Shown here: positions 35,436 to 43,152 of the stretch, piece by piece
How the letters are laid out: every line of letters begins with the position of its first letter
How positions within the stretch are numbered: the first letter of the stretch is position 1
From: Pseudoxanthomonas sp. JBR18
GTDB lineage: Bacteria > Pseudomonadota > Gammaproteobacteria > Xanthomonadales > Xanthomonadaceae
Length of the DNA stretch: 64,000 nucleotides
Direction of reading: 5' to 3'
Assembly (NCBI RefSeq): GCF_028198165.1
Contig: NZ_CP116339.1
Coordinates: forward strand, 1,495,001 to 1,559,000
Notes under the pieces: model-generated
Told to the model about the DNA's origin: nothing
Database searches by the model: none
Seen by the model: only the letters and a program-made list of their open reading frames with translations
Made by a program: the position numbers and the translations under genes

Positions 35436-36311
35436 ATGCAGATCGGATTCCTGGGCCTGGGCAACATGGGCGCGGCAATGGCACGCAACCTGCTCAAGGC
35501 CGGCCACACGGTACAGGTGTGGAACCGCAGCCCCGCCTCGCGCGAGACGCTGGCCAAAGACGGCGCTCAGGCCTGCGACACCCCGCAGGCGCTCGCTGGC
35601 GCGGAGGTGATCGTCTCGATGCTGGCCGATGACGCGGCCGTGCGCGAGAGCGTGGTCGACAGCGGCCTGCTCGCGGCGCTGCCTCAGGGCACGGTGCACG
35701 TGAACATGGCGACCGTCTCGGTCGCCTTCGCCCGCGAGCTGGCCGCCCAGCACGCCGCACGCGGCGTGGGTTACGTGGCCGCCCCGGTGATGGGCCGTCC
35801 GGACATGGCCGCCGCGGCCAAGCTCAACATCATCGCCGCAGGCAAGGCCGACGACCTGGCCCGCGTGCAGCCGGTGCTCGACGCGCTGGGGGTGAAGACC
35901 TGGATGTTCGGCGAGGCCCCCGAGCAGGCCAACGCGATCAAGCTGGCGGTGAACTTCTGCCTGGCCAGCGCGGTGGGCACGATGGGCGAAGCCAGCGCCT
36001 TCGTGCAGGGGCATGGGCTGGCGCCGGCGGACTTCATCGAGCTGATCACCAGCACGGTGTTCGCCGCGCCGGTGTATCAGGGCTATGGCGGCCTCATCGC
36101 GCGCGAGCAGTACGCCCCGGGCGGTTTCAAGCTGGCCCTGGGACTGAAGGACGTGGGCCTGGCGCTGGCGGCGGGCGAAGCCGTGCGCGTGCCGATGCCG
36201 CTGGCCAGCACGCTGCGCGACGGCCTGCTGGAAGGCGTCGCACAGGGCGACGGCGACCTGGACCTGGCCGCGCTGGCCAGGGTCAGCGCGCGCCGCGCCG
36301 GGCGAGGATGA
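35436..36311 (+). CDS. NAD(P)-dependent beta-hydroxyacid dehydrogenase (3-hydroxyisobutyrate dehydrogenase family)
   Basis: A 291-residue enzyme. The GLGNMG cofactor motif is at residues 7-12, the substrate-binding G-x-x-x segment at VMGRPDMAAAAK, and the catalytic Lys near residue 170 in NAIKLAVNF. The ATG at 35436 gives an 8-base spacing from GGAG; the ATG at 35430 is only 2 bases from it and is less likely. It may be a 3-hydroxyisobutyrate, tartronate semialdehyde or GLYR-type succinic semialdehyde reductase; substrate not assigned. Confidence 0.85.
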   Translation: MQIGFLGLGNMGAAMARNLLKAGHTVQVWNRSPASRETLAKDGAQACDTPQALAGAEVIVSMLADDAAVRESVVDSGLLAALPQGTVHVNMATVSVAFARELAAQHAARGVGYVAAPVMGRPDMAAAAKLNIIAAGKADDLARVQPVLDALGVKTWMFGEAPEQANAIKLAVNFCLASAVGTMGEASAFVQGHGLAPADFIELITSTVFAAPVYQGYGGLIAREQYAPGGFKLALGLKDVGLALAAGEAVRVPMPLASTLRDGLLEGVAQGDGDLDLAALARVSARRAGRG

Positions 36312-36638
36312 TTTCGCTCCCTGGACCTGTTCCCTCGGGCAAAACGATGAAGTGCGGGAGTCTCCGCTTTTTGCTGTTGGCGGCGCCCGCCGGTTGCCCG
36401 ACGCATCTTGATGCTCGCGCCGCCGGACAGCCGCGGTGGACCGCCGCCAGCGCGCGAGGCCGCAACCAGTGAACGCCTGCCCACGCTGTGCGCCGCGCCA
36501 CGGATCGCCGCGGCGCGGCTTGAGCATGGCCATGCCCTGCCGCTAAGGTGCGATGCGGCGCGCACTAGGCGCGCGAGGTGTCAATGGAGGACACATGCAC
36601 CATCGCCACGCCAGCCCCTGCCCAGGGCGAACGTCGCA
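36312..36638. other. 327-bp intergenic region
   Basis: No gene, strong hairpin or recognisable promoter was seen. The XVIPCD reading frame stays open back to about 36408, but that part has no protein-like features and no ribosome site, so it is not included in the gene. Confidence 0.4.
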
Positions 36639-37067
36639 ATGACGGCGGCCACACCCGCGCAGGCCCACACCTCCGAGGTGATCGGCCCGGACCATCCCGA
36701 GCATCCCGAGCACCGGCTGTACGCGCAGATCGCACGCGGCGTGCACCAGCTGGATGCGGAAGTCGGGCGCGCGCCGGACGAGGCCAGCGCGCGCATGATC
36801 GCGCGGCTGATGCCGCTGGCCCGCGAGAAGGGCTTCCGCCGCGTCGACCACGTGGTGCTCAGCCGCCACATCGGCCTGGTCGAGCAGGGCGAGAACGTGT
36901 TCCTGGTGCAGGGCCGGCTGGACGATCCCGCGCACAAGCGCGCTTTCATCAGCACCGACGAGGCGACCGGCACGCCGGTGGCCGATTCGCTGCGCCGGCT
37001 CGATGCCGCCAACGCGCGGCGACGCCGGCGCAACAAGCGCGGCCACGCCGAAGAAGACGACGACTGA
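36639..37067 (+). CDS. Stand-alone XVIPCD-domain protein (candidate type IV secretion substrate signal)
   Basis: A 142-residue protein that is almost entirely an XVIPCD-like domain, the C-terminal signal that targets Xanthomonadaceae effectors to VirD4 of the bacteria-killing type IV secretion system. Diagnostic segments are a HPEHRLYAQI start, LDAEVGRAPDEASARM, GFRRVDHVVLS, GENVFLVQGRLDDPAHKR and TPVADSLRRL. There is no toxin domain before it and no immunity gene beside it. The tail is Arg/Lys-rich then acidic (RRRRRNKRGHAEEDDD) rather than the usual Gln-rich end. It could be a truncated effector, a decoy or a housekeeping relative. No T4SS genes are in this window. ATG 36639 is used because the domain begins soon after. 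Confidence 0.65.
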   Translation: MTAATPAQAHTSEVIGPDHPEHPEHRLYAQIARGVHQLDAEVGRAPDEASARMIARLMPLAREKGFRRVDHVVLSRHIGLVEQGENVFLVQGRLDDPAHKRAFISTDEATGTPVADSLRRLDAANARRRRRNKRGHAEEDDD

Positions 37068-37111
37068 AACCGTCGCGACCGCGCGCGGGGTCCGCGTAAG
37101 ATGCGCGGCCT

Positions 37112-37960
37112 ATGCGTGACCACATCCTCACCCTGTCCTGCCCGGATCGCACCGGCATCGTCTACCGCGTCAGCGGCCTGCTGTTCGAGTCCGGCTGCAA
37201 CATCCTGGACGCGCAACAGTTCGGCGACGCCGAGAGCGGCCGGTTTTTCCTGCGCGTGCATTTCGATCTGCCGCAGGCGCTGGACATCGAGGCGCTGCGC
37301 GCGCGCTTCGCGCCGTTGGGCGAGGCGTTCGGCATGGACTGGCAGCTGCACGACGCCAACGCCAAGGCACGGCTGTTGGTGCTGGTCAGCAAGCAGGGCC
37401 ACTGCCTCAACGACCTGCTGTTCCGCACCCACAGCCGGCAACTGAAGGTGGAGATCGCCGCGGTCGCCTCCAACCACGCCGACTTCGGCCCGCTTGCGGC
37501 CTCCTACGACGTGCCGTTCCACCATCTTCCTGTCGATGCGTCCAACCGCCAAGCCCAGGAGCAGGCGATCATCGACCTGGTCGAACGCGAGCGCATCGAC
37601 CTGGTGGTGCTGGCGCGCTACATGCAGATTCTCTCCCCGCATCTGTGCCAGGCCCTGGCCGGACGCGCGATCAACATCCATCACAGCTTCCTGCCCAGCT
37701 TCAAGGGCGCCCAGCCTTACCACCAGGCGCACGCGCGCGGGGTCAAGATCATCGGCGCCACCGCGCACTACGTAACCCCGGACCTGGATGAAGGCCCGAT
37801 CATCGAACAGGACATCGCCCACGTGAACCATGCCATGACCCCGCGCGACCTGGTCCGCCTGGGCAGCGACATCGAGTCGGTGGTGCTCGCGCGCGCCGTG
37901 CGCCGCCATGTCGAGCACCGCATCCTGCTCAACGGCCACCGCACCGTGGTGTTCCGATGA
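37112..37960 (+). CDS. purU: Formyltetrahydrofolate deformylase
   Basis: A 282-residue cytoplasmic enzyme that hydrolyses 10-formyl-tetrahydrofolate to formate and tetrahydrofolate, balancing the one-carbon pool. The N-terminal ACT domain (residues 1-85) begins LSCPDRTGIVYRV; the C-terminal formyltransferase fold carries the catalytic Asn and His in INIHHSFLPSFKGA and the Asp in TPDLDEGPII. Length is normal. Its stop codon overlaps the start of a 38-residue membrane peptide gene by ATGA. Confidence 0.92.
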   Translation: MRDHILTLSCPDRTGIVYRVSGLLFESGCNILDAQQFGDAESGRFFLRVHFDLPQALDIEALRARFAPLGEAFGMDWQLHDANAKARLLVLVSKQGHCLNDLLFRTHSRQLKVEIAAVASNHADFGPLAASYDVPFHHLPVDASNRQAQEQAIIDLVERERIDLVVLARYMQILSPHLCQALAGRAINIHHSFLPSFKGAQPYHQAHARGVKIIGATAHYVTPDLDEGPIIEQDIAHVNHAMTPRDLVRLGSDIESVVLARAVRRHVEHRILLNGHRTVVFR

Positions 37961-38073
37961 TGGGCTGGGGACAGCTGCTGAGCCTGGCCTTGATCGCGAT
38001 GGCCGCCGGGCTGGTCATCGCCCTGGTGGCGGTGGGAATCAAGCTGCTGCTGGAGAAGCGCGGCAAACGCTGA
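37957..38073 (+). CDS. 38-residue single-span membrane peptide coupled to purU
   Basis: A small gene found by reading through the end of purU. ATG 37957 overlaps the purU stop (ATGA), so translation is likely coupled. The product is a 38-residue peptide beginning MMGWGQLL, with one hydrophobic helix (about residues 7-29) and a basic C-terminus (EKRGKR), suggesting an inner-membrane peptide with its C-terminus in the cytoplasm. I recognise no family. A 67-bp REP-like palindrome starts 11 bp after its stop. Confidence 0.55.
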   Translation: MMGWGQLLSLALIAMAAGLVIALVAVGIKLLLEKRGKR

Positions 38074-38084
38074 CCGCAATGCGC

Positions 38085-38151
38085 GTGGGAGTCGCCATGG
38101 CAGCGATGAGGCTTCCCCGGTGGGGCCTTTCGCCGCCATGGCGGCTCCCAC
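38085..38151. repeat. REP-like imperfect palindrome
   Basis: A 67-bp element with terminal GTGGGAG (38085-38091) and CTCCCAC (38145-38151) and nested complementary arms around CGCCATGGC / GCCATGGCG, then CGATGAGGC / GCCTTTCG. This matches the style of short interspersed REP elements common between genes in Xanthomonadaceae. It may stabilise or terminate the purU transcript. No other copy was seen in this window. Confidence 0.7.
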
Positions 38152-38199
38152 ACCGCGATCGCGCTAGGCTGGGGCATCCACGTCGTCTACGAGGATCAC

Positions 38200-38955
38200 A
38201 TGCACGAGCCGGTCTATCACATCGTGGGCAGCTACATCTCGCCCTACGTGCGCAAGGTGCTGGTGGTGATGGCCCACAAGGGCCTGCGCTACAGCATCGA
38301 TCCCATTGCCCCGTTCCTGGGCGGCGACGCCTTCCAGCAGCTCAGTCCGTTGCGGCGCATCCCGGTGCTGATCGACGGCAAGCGGGTCATCAACGACTCC
38401 ACGGTGATCTGCCAGTACCTGGAGGAGCGCCATCCGACGCCGTCGCTCTACCCGGCCGACCTGGGTGAGCGCGCGCAGGCGCGCTGGCTGGAGGAATACG
38501 CCGATGCGCGCCTGGGCGAAGTCATCGTCACCGACATGTTCTACCAACGCGGGCCCAAGCGATTCCTGTTCAAGGAGCCGCTGGACGAGGCGCGCTTCAA
38601 CCGTGCGCGCGATGTGGAATTGCCGGCCAGCCTGGACTGGCTGGAGGCACAGATGCCGTCCGATGGCTTTGTGCTGGGGGCACTGTCCATCGCCGACATC
38701 ACCATCGCCAGCTTCTTTCGCAACGCGGCGATGGTGCGCGTGGAGGTCGATGCCACGCGCTGGCCGTTGACCGCCGCCTGGCTGCAGCGGGTGCTGTCCC
38801 TGCCGGAGTTCGCGCGGCTGGCCAGGATCGAGGACGCCGTCGCCCGGGTGCCCCTGCCCGAGCAGCGCGACCTGCTGCTGTCGATGGGCGAACCGCTGAG
38901 CGCGGACACCCTCGGCACCATGACGCCCCGCAAGGGCGTGATGCGGCTGGATTGA
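38200..38955 (+). CDS. Glutathione S-transferase family protein
   Basis: A 251-residue GST. The thioredoxin-like N-domain has YISPYVRKV (catalytic Ser region), RRIPVLIDG with the cis-Pro, and the DSTVICQYLE glutathione-binding segment; the helical C-domain follows. It is transcribed alone, 48 bp after the REP-like palindrome and convergent with the LysR gene. Substrate unknown. Confidence 0.85.
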   Translation: MHEPVYHIVGSYISPYVRKVLVVMAHKGLRYSIDPIAPFLGGDAFQQLSPLRRIPVLIDGKRVINDSTVICQYLEERHPTPSLYPADLGERAQARWLEEYADARLGEVIVTDMFYQRGPKRFLFKEPLDEARFNRARDVELPASLDWLEAQMPSDGFVLGALSIADITIASFFRNAAMVRVEVDATRWPLTAAWLQRVLSLPEFARLARIEDAVARVPLPEQRDLLLSMGEPLSADTLGTMTPRKGVMRLD

Positions 38956-39063
38956 GCGGGCCGGGAAGGCGTCGGGTGTTTCGGGGCCACGCGGGTAGCT
39001 GACCCACGGGCCACGACGCCGGAAGCAGAAGCCGGTCAATCGCAACCAAGCGTGGAGCGTGGC

Positions 39064-39957
39064 CTAGCCTGAATCTCCTGCCTGATTGACAGCCACCTCG
39101 ACGAACTCCGCAAATGCGCGGGCCTTGGCCGTGGCCATGCGGCCGCTGGGGAACACCGCCCACAGGTCGATGTCCGGCAGCGACCAGTCCGACAGCACCG
39201 CCTGGACGCGGCCATCGGCGAGCTCGGGCGTGAACATCCATTCGGATGCGATGGTGAGGCCCATGTCGGCCAGCACCGCGGTGCGGATGCCTTCGGCGGC
39301 GCTGAAACGGGCCCGGCCGCGGACGCTGACCGAGACGCTGCGGCCGGCGCGCTGGAACTCCCAGGTGCTGTCCTGCTGGCTGAAGACCAGGGTCTGGTGC
39401 GCGGCAAGATCGGCCGGGGTCTTCGGTCGACCGGCGCGCGCGAGATAGGCCGGACTCGCGATGACCAGGCGTCGTGTCCTGGCAAGTCGACGTGCGACCA
39501 GCCCGGTGTCGGCCAGTCGGCCCATGCGCAGCGAGACATCGATGCCTTCGCCGATGAGGTCGATCGGCCGATCGTCCAGCACCACGTCGATCTCAAGCTC
39601 GGGATGTGCCTCCAGGAACCTGGGCAACGCCGGGATGACGTGCAGCCGCGCAAAGGTGGTCGCAGCCGAGACGCGCAGCCGGCCGGACAGGTTGGCGCCG
39701 GCACCACGCGCGGCCAACTCGGCTTCTTCCACCTCCTGCAGCACCACTTGCGCGTGCTCGTAGAAGCGCAGACCCGCTTCGGTCGGCGTCAGGCCCTGGG
39801 TCGAGCGCATCAGCAGGCGCACCTGCAGGTGCTGTTCGAGCTGGGCAATGGTCTTGGAGACCGCGGGCTGGCCCAGGCGCAACACGCGGGCGGCGGCGGA
39901 GAACGATCCGGTCTGGACCACCTGGACGTAGGTGGACATGGCCTGCAGACGATCCAA
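39064..39957 (-). CDS. LysR-family transcriptional regulator
   Basis: A 297-residue LysR protein with an N-terminal winged helix (MDRLQAMSTYVQVVQTGSFS, residues 1-60) and an effector domain of the CrgA/DmlR-type group. It is divergent from the four-gene GST-hydratase-peroxiredoxin-SDR run at 40075-43030 and probably controls it. A T-N11-A dyad lies five bases upstream of its start codon. Confidence 0.85.
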   Translation of the reverse strand: MDRLQAMSTYVQVVQTGSFSAAARVLRLGQPAVSKTIAQLEQHLQVRLLMRSTQGLTPTEAGLRFYEHAQVVLQEVEEAELAARGAGANLSGRLRVSAATTFARLHVIPALPRFLEAHPELEIDVVLDDRPIDLIGEGIDVSLRMGRLADTGLVARRLARTRRLVIASPAYLARAGRPKTPADLAAHQTLVFSQQDSTWEFQRAGRSVSVSVRGRARFSAAEGIRTAVLADMGLTIASEWMFTPELADGRVQAVLSDWSLPDIDLWAVFPSGRMATAKARAFAEFVEVAVNQAGDSG

Positions 39958-39961
39958 TGGT

Positions 39962-39976
39962 ATTCCTGCCGGGAAT
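39962..39976. promoter_or_regulatory. Candidate LysR-type operator (T-N11-A dyad)
   Basis: ATTCC-N5-GGAAT (39962-39976) is a perfect inverted repeat that contains a T-N11-A core, the classical LysR box. It lies five bases before the LysR start and 99 bp before the divergent GST gene. Another ATTCC occurs at about 40013. Binding is inferred. Confidence 0.5.
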
Positions 39977-40074
39977 GAGGATTATCGATTCTACCTGTCT
40001 GCCATTCCGAGCACGTGGTGTCCAGACTTTGCTGCACCGGGCGCCCGCCGCCCTTCAAAGCACACGAGCCGGTC

Positions 40075-40710
40075 ATGATCGAGGTCTACGCATTCGCCAC
40101 CCCCAACAGCGTCAAGGTCCCGATCGCGCTGGAGGAACTGGGGCTGGACTACGCCCTGCACACGATCAACGTGAAGCAGGGCGCGCAGCGCCAGGACGCG
40201 TTCCGCGCGCTCAACCCCAATGCCAAGGTGCCGGTGCTGGTGCAGACCGATGCCGCCGGGCGGCGCCAGGTGCTCACCGAGTCCGCCGCGATTCTGGTGC
40301 ACCTGGCCGAGACCGCCGGGCAGCTGCTGCCCACCGAGCCGCAGGCGCGTGCACGGGTCTTCGAACAATTGTTCTTCCACGCCTCGGCGGTGAGCCCGGC
40401 GTTCGGCAACGCCGGCTACTTCCGCACCCTTGCCCCCGAACCGCAGCCGCTGGCGCTGCAGCGCTTTGCCGACGAGGCCCGCCGCGTGAGCGCGCTGCTC
40501 GACGGCCTGCTGGCCGAACGCACCTGGGTCGCGGGCGACACCTATTCCATCGCCGACATCGCCCACTTCGGCTGGTTCTGGCGTCGCGCGTTCGCCGGCA
40601 TCGCGCTGGAGGACTTCCCGCATTTGCAGCGCTGGTACGCCGCCATCGAGGCGCGTCCGGCCGTGCAGCGCGCCATCGCCCGCGTCAACGCCCTCGTCCC
40701 CGCTCCCTGA
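40075..40710 (+). CDS. Glutathione S-transferase (YfcG/Ure2p-like, nu class)
   Basis: A 211-residue GST. The TPNSVKVPIALEEL start, NPNAKVPVLV cis-Pro motif and ESAAILVHLAE motif match the nu-class/YfcG-like enzymes, which have disulfide reductase or peroxidase activity and use Thr/Asn rather than Tyr or Cys. ATG 40075 follows the LysR-controlled promoter region and starts a run with the hydratase gene 40 bp downstream. Confidence 0.85.
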   Translation: MIEVYAFATPNSVKVPIALEELGLDYALHTINVKQGAQRQDAFRALNPNAKVPVLVQTDAAGRRQVLTESAAILVHLAETAGQLLPTEPQARARVFEQLFFHASAVSPAFGNAGYFRTLAPEPQPLALQRFADEARRVSALLDGLLAERTWVAGDTYSIADIAHFGWFWRRAFAGIALEDFPHLQRWYAAIEARPAVQRAIARVNALVPAP

Positions 40711-40750
40711 TCCGTTCCCACCCCCAACCCCCACCAACCAAGGCACACCC

Positions 40751-41521
40751 ATGTCCCGCTTCGATCGCTACCGCAACGCCTATCCCAATGCCCGCCTGAC
40801 CCGTACGCCTGCCGGCGTGCTGGAGGTCGCCCTGCACACCGACGGCGGCAAGCTGGTCTTCAACGGCCACACCCACGAACAGTTCGTCGACCTGTTCCAT
40901 GACATCGGCTCGGATCCGGACAACCGCGTGGTGATCCTCACCGGCAGCGGCGATGCCTTCATGGATGCGATCAGTCCGGATGGCTTCGACTTCTTCACCC
41001 CACGCGGCTACGACAAGATCTTCCGCGAGGGCAAGAAGGTCCTGATGAACCTGCTCGACATCGAGGTGCCGCTGATCGCCGCGCTCAACGGTCCGGTCCT
41101 GCTGCACTCCGAGTACGCGCTGCTGGCCGATATCGTGCTGGCCACGCCGGAGACGGTGTTCCAGGACAAGCCGCACTTCGACTTCGGCATCGTGCCGGGC
41201 GATGGCGTCAACCTGCTGTGGCCCGAAGTGGTCGGCAGCATCCGCGGCCGCCATTTCATCCTCACCCGCCAGGTGCTGGACGCGCAGACCGCAAAGGAAT
41301 GGGGCGCGGTCAACGAGATCGTGCCGGCCGACCAGCTGCTGGTCCGCGCACACGACATCGCCGCCTCACTGGCAGCGCTGCCGCCGCTGACCGCGCGCTA
41401 CACCCGCATCGCCCTGACCCAGAAGCTGCGCCGCATCGTCGATGAAGGCGCCGGCTACGGCCTGGCGCTGGAAGGCATCAGCGCCGCCGAGGTCGCCCGC
41501 AACGCAGCGCAGGCCGGCTGA
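40751..41521 (+). CDS. Enoyl-CoA hydratase/isomerase-family protein
   Basis: A 256-residue crotonase-fold protein. The oxyanion-hole segments are around ALNGPVLLHSEYALLADI and GDGVNLLWPEVVG. The usual catalytic Glu pair of enoyl-CoA hydratase is not clear, and the sequence resembles the 6-oxocamphor-hydrolase-like group that hydrolyses cyclic diketones rather than CoA esters. It is the second gene of the LysR-divergent run. Confidence 0.75.
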   Translation: MSRFDRYRNAYPNARLTRTPAGVLEVALHTDGGKLVFNGHTHEQFVDLFHDIGSDPDNRVVILTGSGDAFMDAISPDGFDFFTPRGYDKIFREGKKVLMNLLDIEVPLIAALNGPVLLHSEYALLADIVLATPETVFQDKPHFDFGIVPGDGVNLLWPEVVGSIRGRHFILTRQVLDAQTAKEWGAVNEIVPADQLLVRAHDIAASLAALPPLTARYTRIALTQKLRRIVDEGAGYGLALEGISAAEVARNAAQAG

Positions 41522-41588
41522 CCTCATGCGCGGCGTGGCTCCGCGCCATGCCGCGCGCTTCCCGTCCCGAGATCCCTGGAGTACACCC

Positions 41589-42263
41589 ATGACCCTGCAA
41601 GACAAACTCGACGCCTTCAAGGCGGATTTCGAAGCCGGCAAGCCGCCTTACAGCGTGCCGCGCTCGGTCATCGACACCATGCACAAGGCCACGGCCGAGC
41701 TGATCGCCTCCGGCGCCGCACAGCGGGCACGCAAGGCCGGTGACCGCGCACCGGACTTCATCCTCAACGACCCCGATGGCAAGCAGGTCTCCTCCGCCGA
41801 GCTGCTGCAGCGCGGCCCGATGATCCTCAGCTTCTACCGCGGGGTGTGGTGCCCGTACTGCAACATGGAACTGCAGGCCCTGCAGGCGGCGCTGCCCGAG
41901 CTCAGTGCCACCGGCGCCAGCGTCGTGGCCATCTCGCCGCAGATTGCCGCCAACAGCCGCAAGTCGGTGCGACAAAACGGCCTGGACTTCCCGATCCTGT
42001 CCGATCCGGGCAATGCAGTCGCGGCTGCGTTCGGTTTGCGCTTCGCCCTGCCGGATTACTTGGTGGACCTGTATGCCTCCATGCGCAACGACCTGCCGGC
42101 GTTCAATGGCGACGACAGCTGGACCCTGCCGATGCCGGCGCGCTACGTGATCGCCCAGGACGGCACGATCGTCTATGCGGAGGTCAACCCGGACTACACC
42201 TTGCGCCCGGATCCCTCCGAACTGCTGCCTGTCCTGCGCCAGCTCGCCAGCCGCGTCGCCTGA
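41589..42263 (+). CDS. Peroxiredoxin-like (AhpC/TSA superfamily) protein
   Basis: A 224-residue thioredoxin-fold protein. FYRGVWCPYCNMEL carries a CxxC in the peroxiredoxin position, and SPQIAANSRKSV and FPILSDPGN are typical of the Prx-like2 group. A helical N-terminal extension of about 60 residues precedes the domain, as is usual there. ATG 41589 is 67 bp after the hydratase stop. Likely a thiol peroxidase or disulfide reductase protecting against oxidants. Confidence 0.8.
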   Translation: MTLQDKLDAFKADFEAGKPPYSVPRSVIDTMHKATAELIASGAAQRARKAGDRAPDFILNDPDGKQVSSAELLQRGPMILSFYRGVWCPYCNMELQALQAALPELSATGASVVAISPQIAANSRKSVRQNGLDFPILSDPGNAVAAAFGLRFALPDYLVDLYASMRNDLPAFNGDDSWTLPMPARYVIAQDGTIVYAEVNPDYTLRPDPSELLPVLRQLASRVA

Positions 42264-42272
42264 TCCATCAAA

Positions 42273-42300
42273 GGCACGCCCGCGGCATCGCGGGCGTGCC
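42273..42300. repeat. 12-bp perfect intergenic hairpin
   Basis: GGCACGCCCGCG (42273-42284) and CGCGGGCGTGCC (42289-42300) enclose a GCAT tetraloop, between the peroxiredoxin stop and the ribosome site of the SDR gene (AAGGA at 42303-42307). With no T-tract, it may attenuate or stabilise the downstream part of the operon mRNA. Confidence 0.55.
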
Positions 42301-42313
42301 GCAAGGAACCCTC

Positions 42314-43030
42314 ATGTCCCGTACTTTCCTGATTACCGGCGCCGGCAAGGGCATTGGCCTGGCGCTCGCCGGGCGGCTTGCCGCCGATGGCCACCATGTC
42401 ATCGGCATGGCGCGGAACGCGCCACCCTCGTTTCCGGGAGCCTTCATCCCCGTCGATCTGGGCGACGATATCGCCGCCGCGGCCGCCTTCGCCGTGGTCG
42501 CCGAGCGCTTCGACCTGGATGGCGTGGTCAATAACGTCGGGCTGGTGCGTCCGGCACTGCTGGCCGACACGACGCTGGCCGATCTCGATGCGGTCATGCA
42601 GCTCAACCTGCATCCGGCGCTGCTGGCCGTCCAGGCCACGCTCCCAGGCATGCAGGCGCGTGGCTGGGGCCGTATCGTCAACATCGCCAGCCTGACCGTG
42701 CTCGGCACGACGCAGCGTACCGCCTATGCGGCCGCCAAGGCGGCGCTGGTCAGTTTCAGCCGCACGTGGGCGCTGGAGCTTGCGGGCACTGGCATCACCG
42801 TCAACACGGTCGCGCCCGGACCCACCGAGACTGAACTGTTTCGTGCCAACAATCCCCAGGGAAGCGCCGGCGCACAACGCTATCTCGCCGGTGTCCCGAT
42901 GGGGCGCTTCGGGACACCGGAGGAGATTGCCGCAGCAATCGAATTCCTGTTGACCGAGGATGCGGGCTTCATTACCGGGCAGACGCTGCATGTCGATGGC
43001 GGCGCCTCCATCGGCAAGCTGGCAATTTAG
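42314..43030 (+). CDS. SDR-family oxidoreductase
   Basis: A 238-residue short-chain dehydrogenase. It has TGAGKGIG at residues 8-15, NNVG in mid-chain, the catalytic YAAAK and a VAPGPTETELF segment. AAGGA lies 7 bases before ATG 42314. It is the last gene of the LysR-divergent GST run and is convergent with the S41 peptidase gene. Substrate unknown. Confidence 0.85.
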   Translation: MSRTFLITGAGKGIGLALAGRLAADGHHVIGMARNAPPSFPGAFIPVDLGDDIAAAAAFAVVAERFDLDGVVNNVGLVRPALLADTTLADLDAVMQLNLHPALLAVQATLPGMQARGWGRIVNIASLTVLGTTQRTAYAAAKAALVSFSRTWALELAGTGITVNTVAPGPTETELFRANNPQGSAGAQRYLAGVPMGRFGTPEEIAAAIEFLLTEDAGFITGQTLHVDGGASIGKLAI

Positions 43031-43127
43031 CTGCGCTCGGTCATGACGTCTGCGCCCGGCGGGCTTCTTCGCAAGCCCCATGTTGAAGCGGTGGATCCGT
43101 CGAGCCGGACGCGTCCACGCCGCACCG

Positions 43128-43144
43128 GTGGCCGCTTCGGCCAC
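43128..43144. terminator. Short hairpin between convergent genes
   Basis: GTGGCCG (43128-43134) pairs with CGGCCAC (43138-43144) around a 3-base loop, nine bases before the end of the convergent peptidase gene. It may serve as a terminator; there is no T-tract. Confidence 0.35.
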
Positions 43145-43152
43145 GCATCAGC

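Noticed and set aside
36639..37067. Complete type IV effector-immunity pair
   Set aside because: No toxin domain precedes the XVIPCD region and no small lipoprotein immunity gene is adjacent; the neighbours are a hydroxyacid dehydrogenase and purU.
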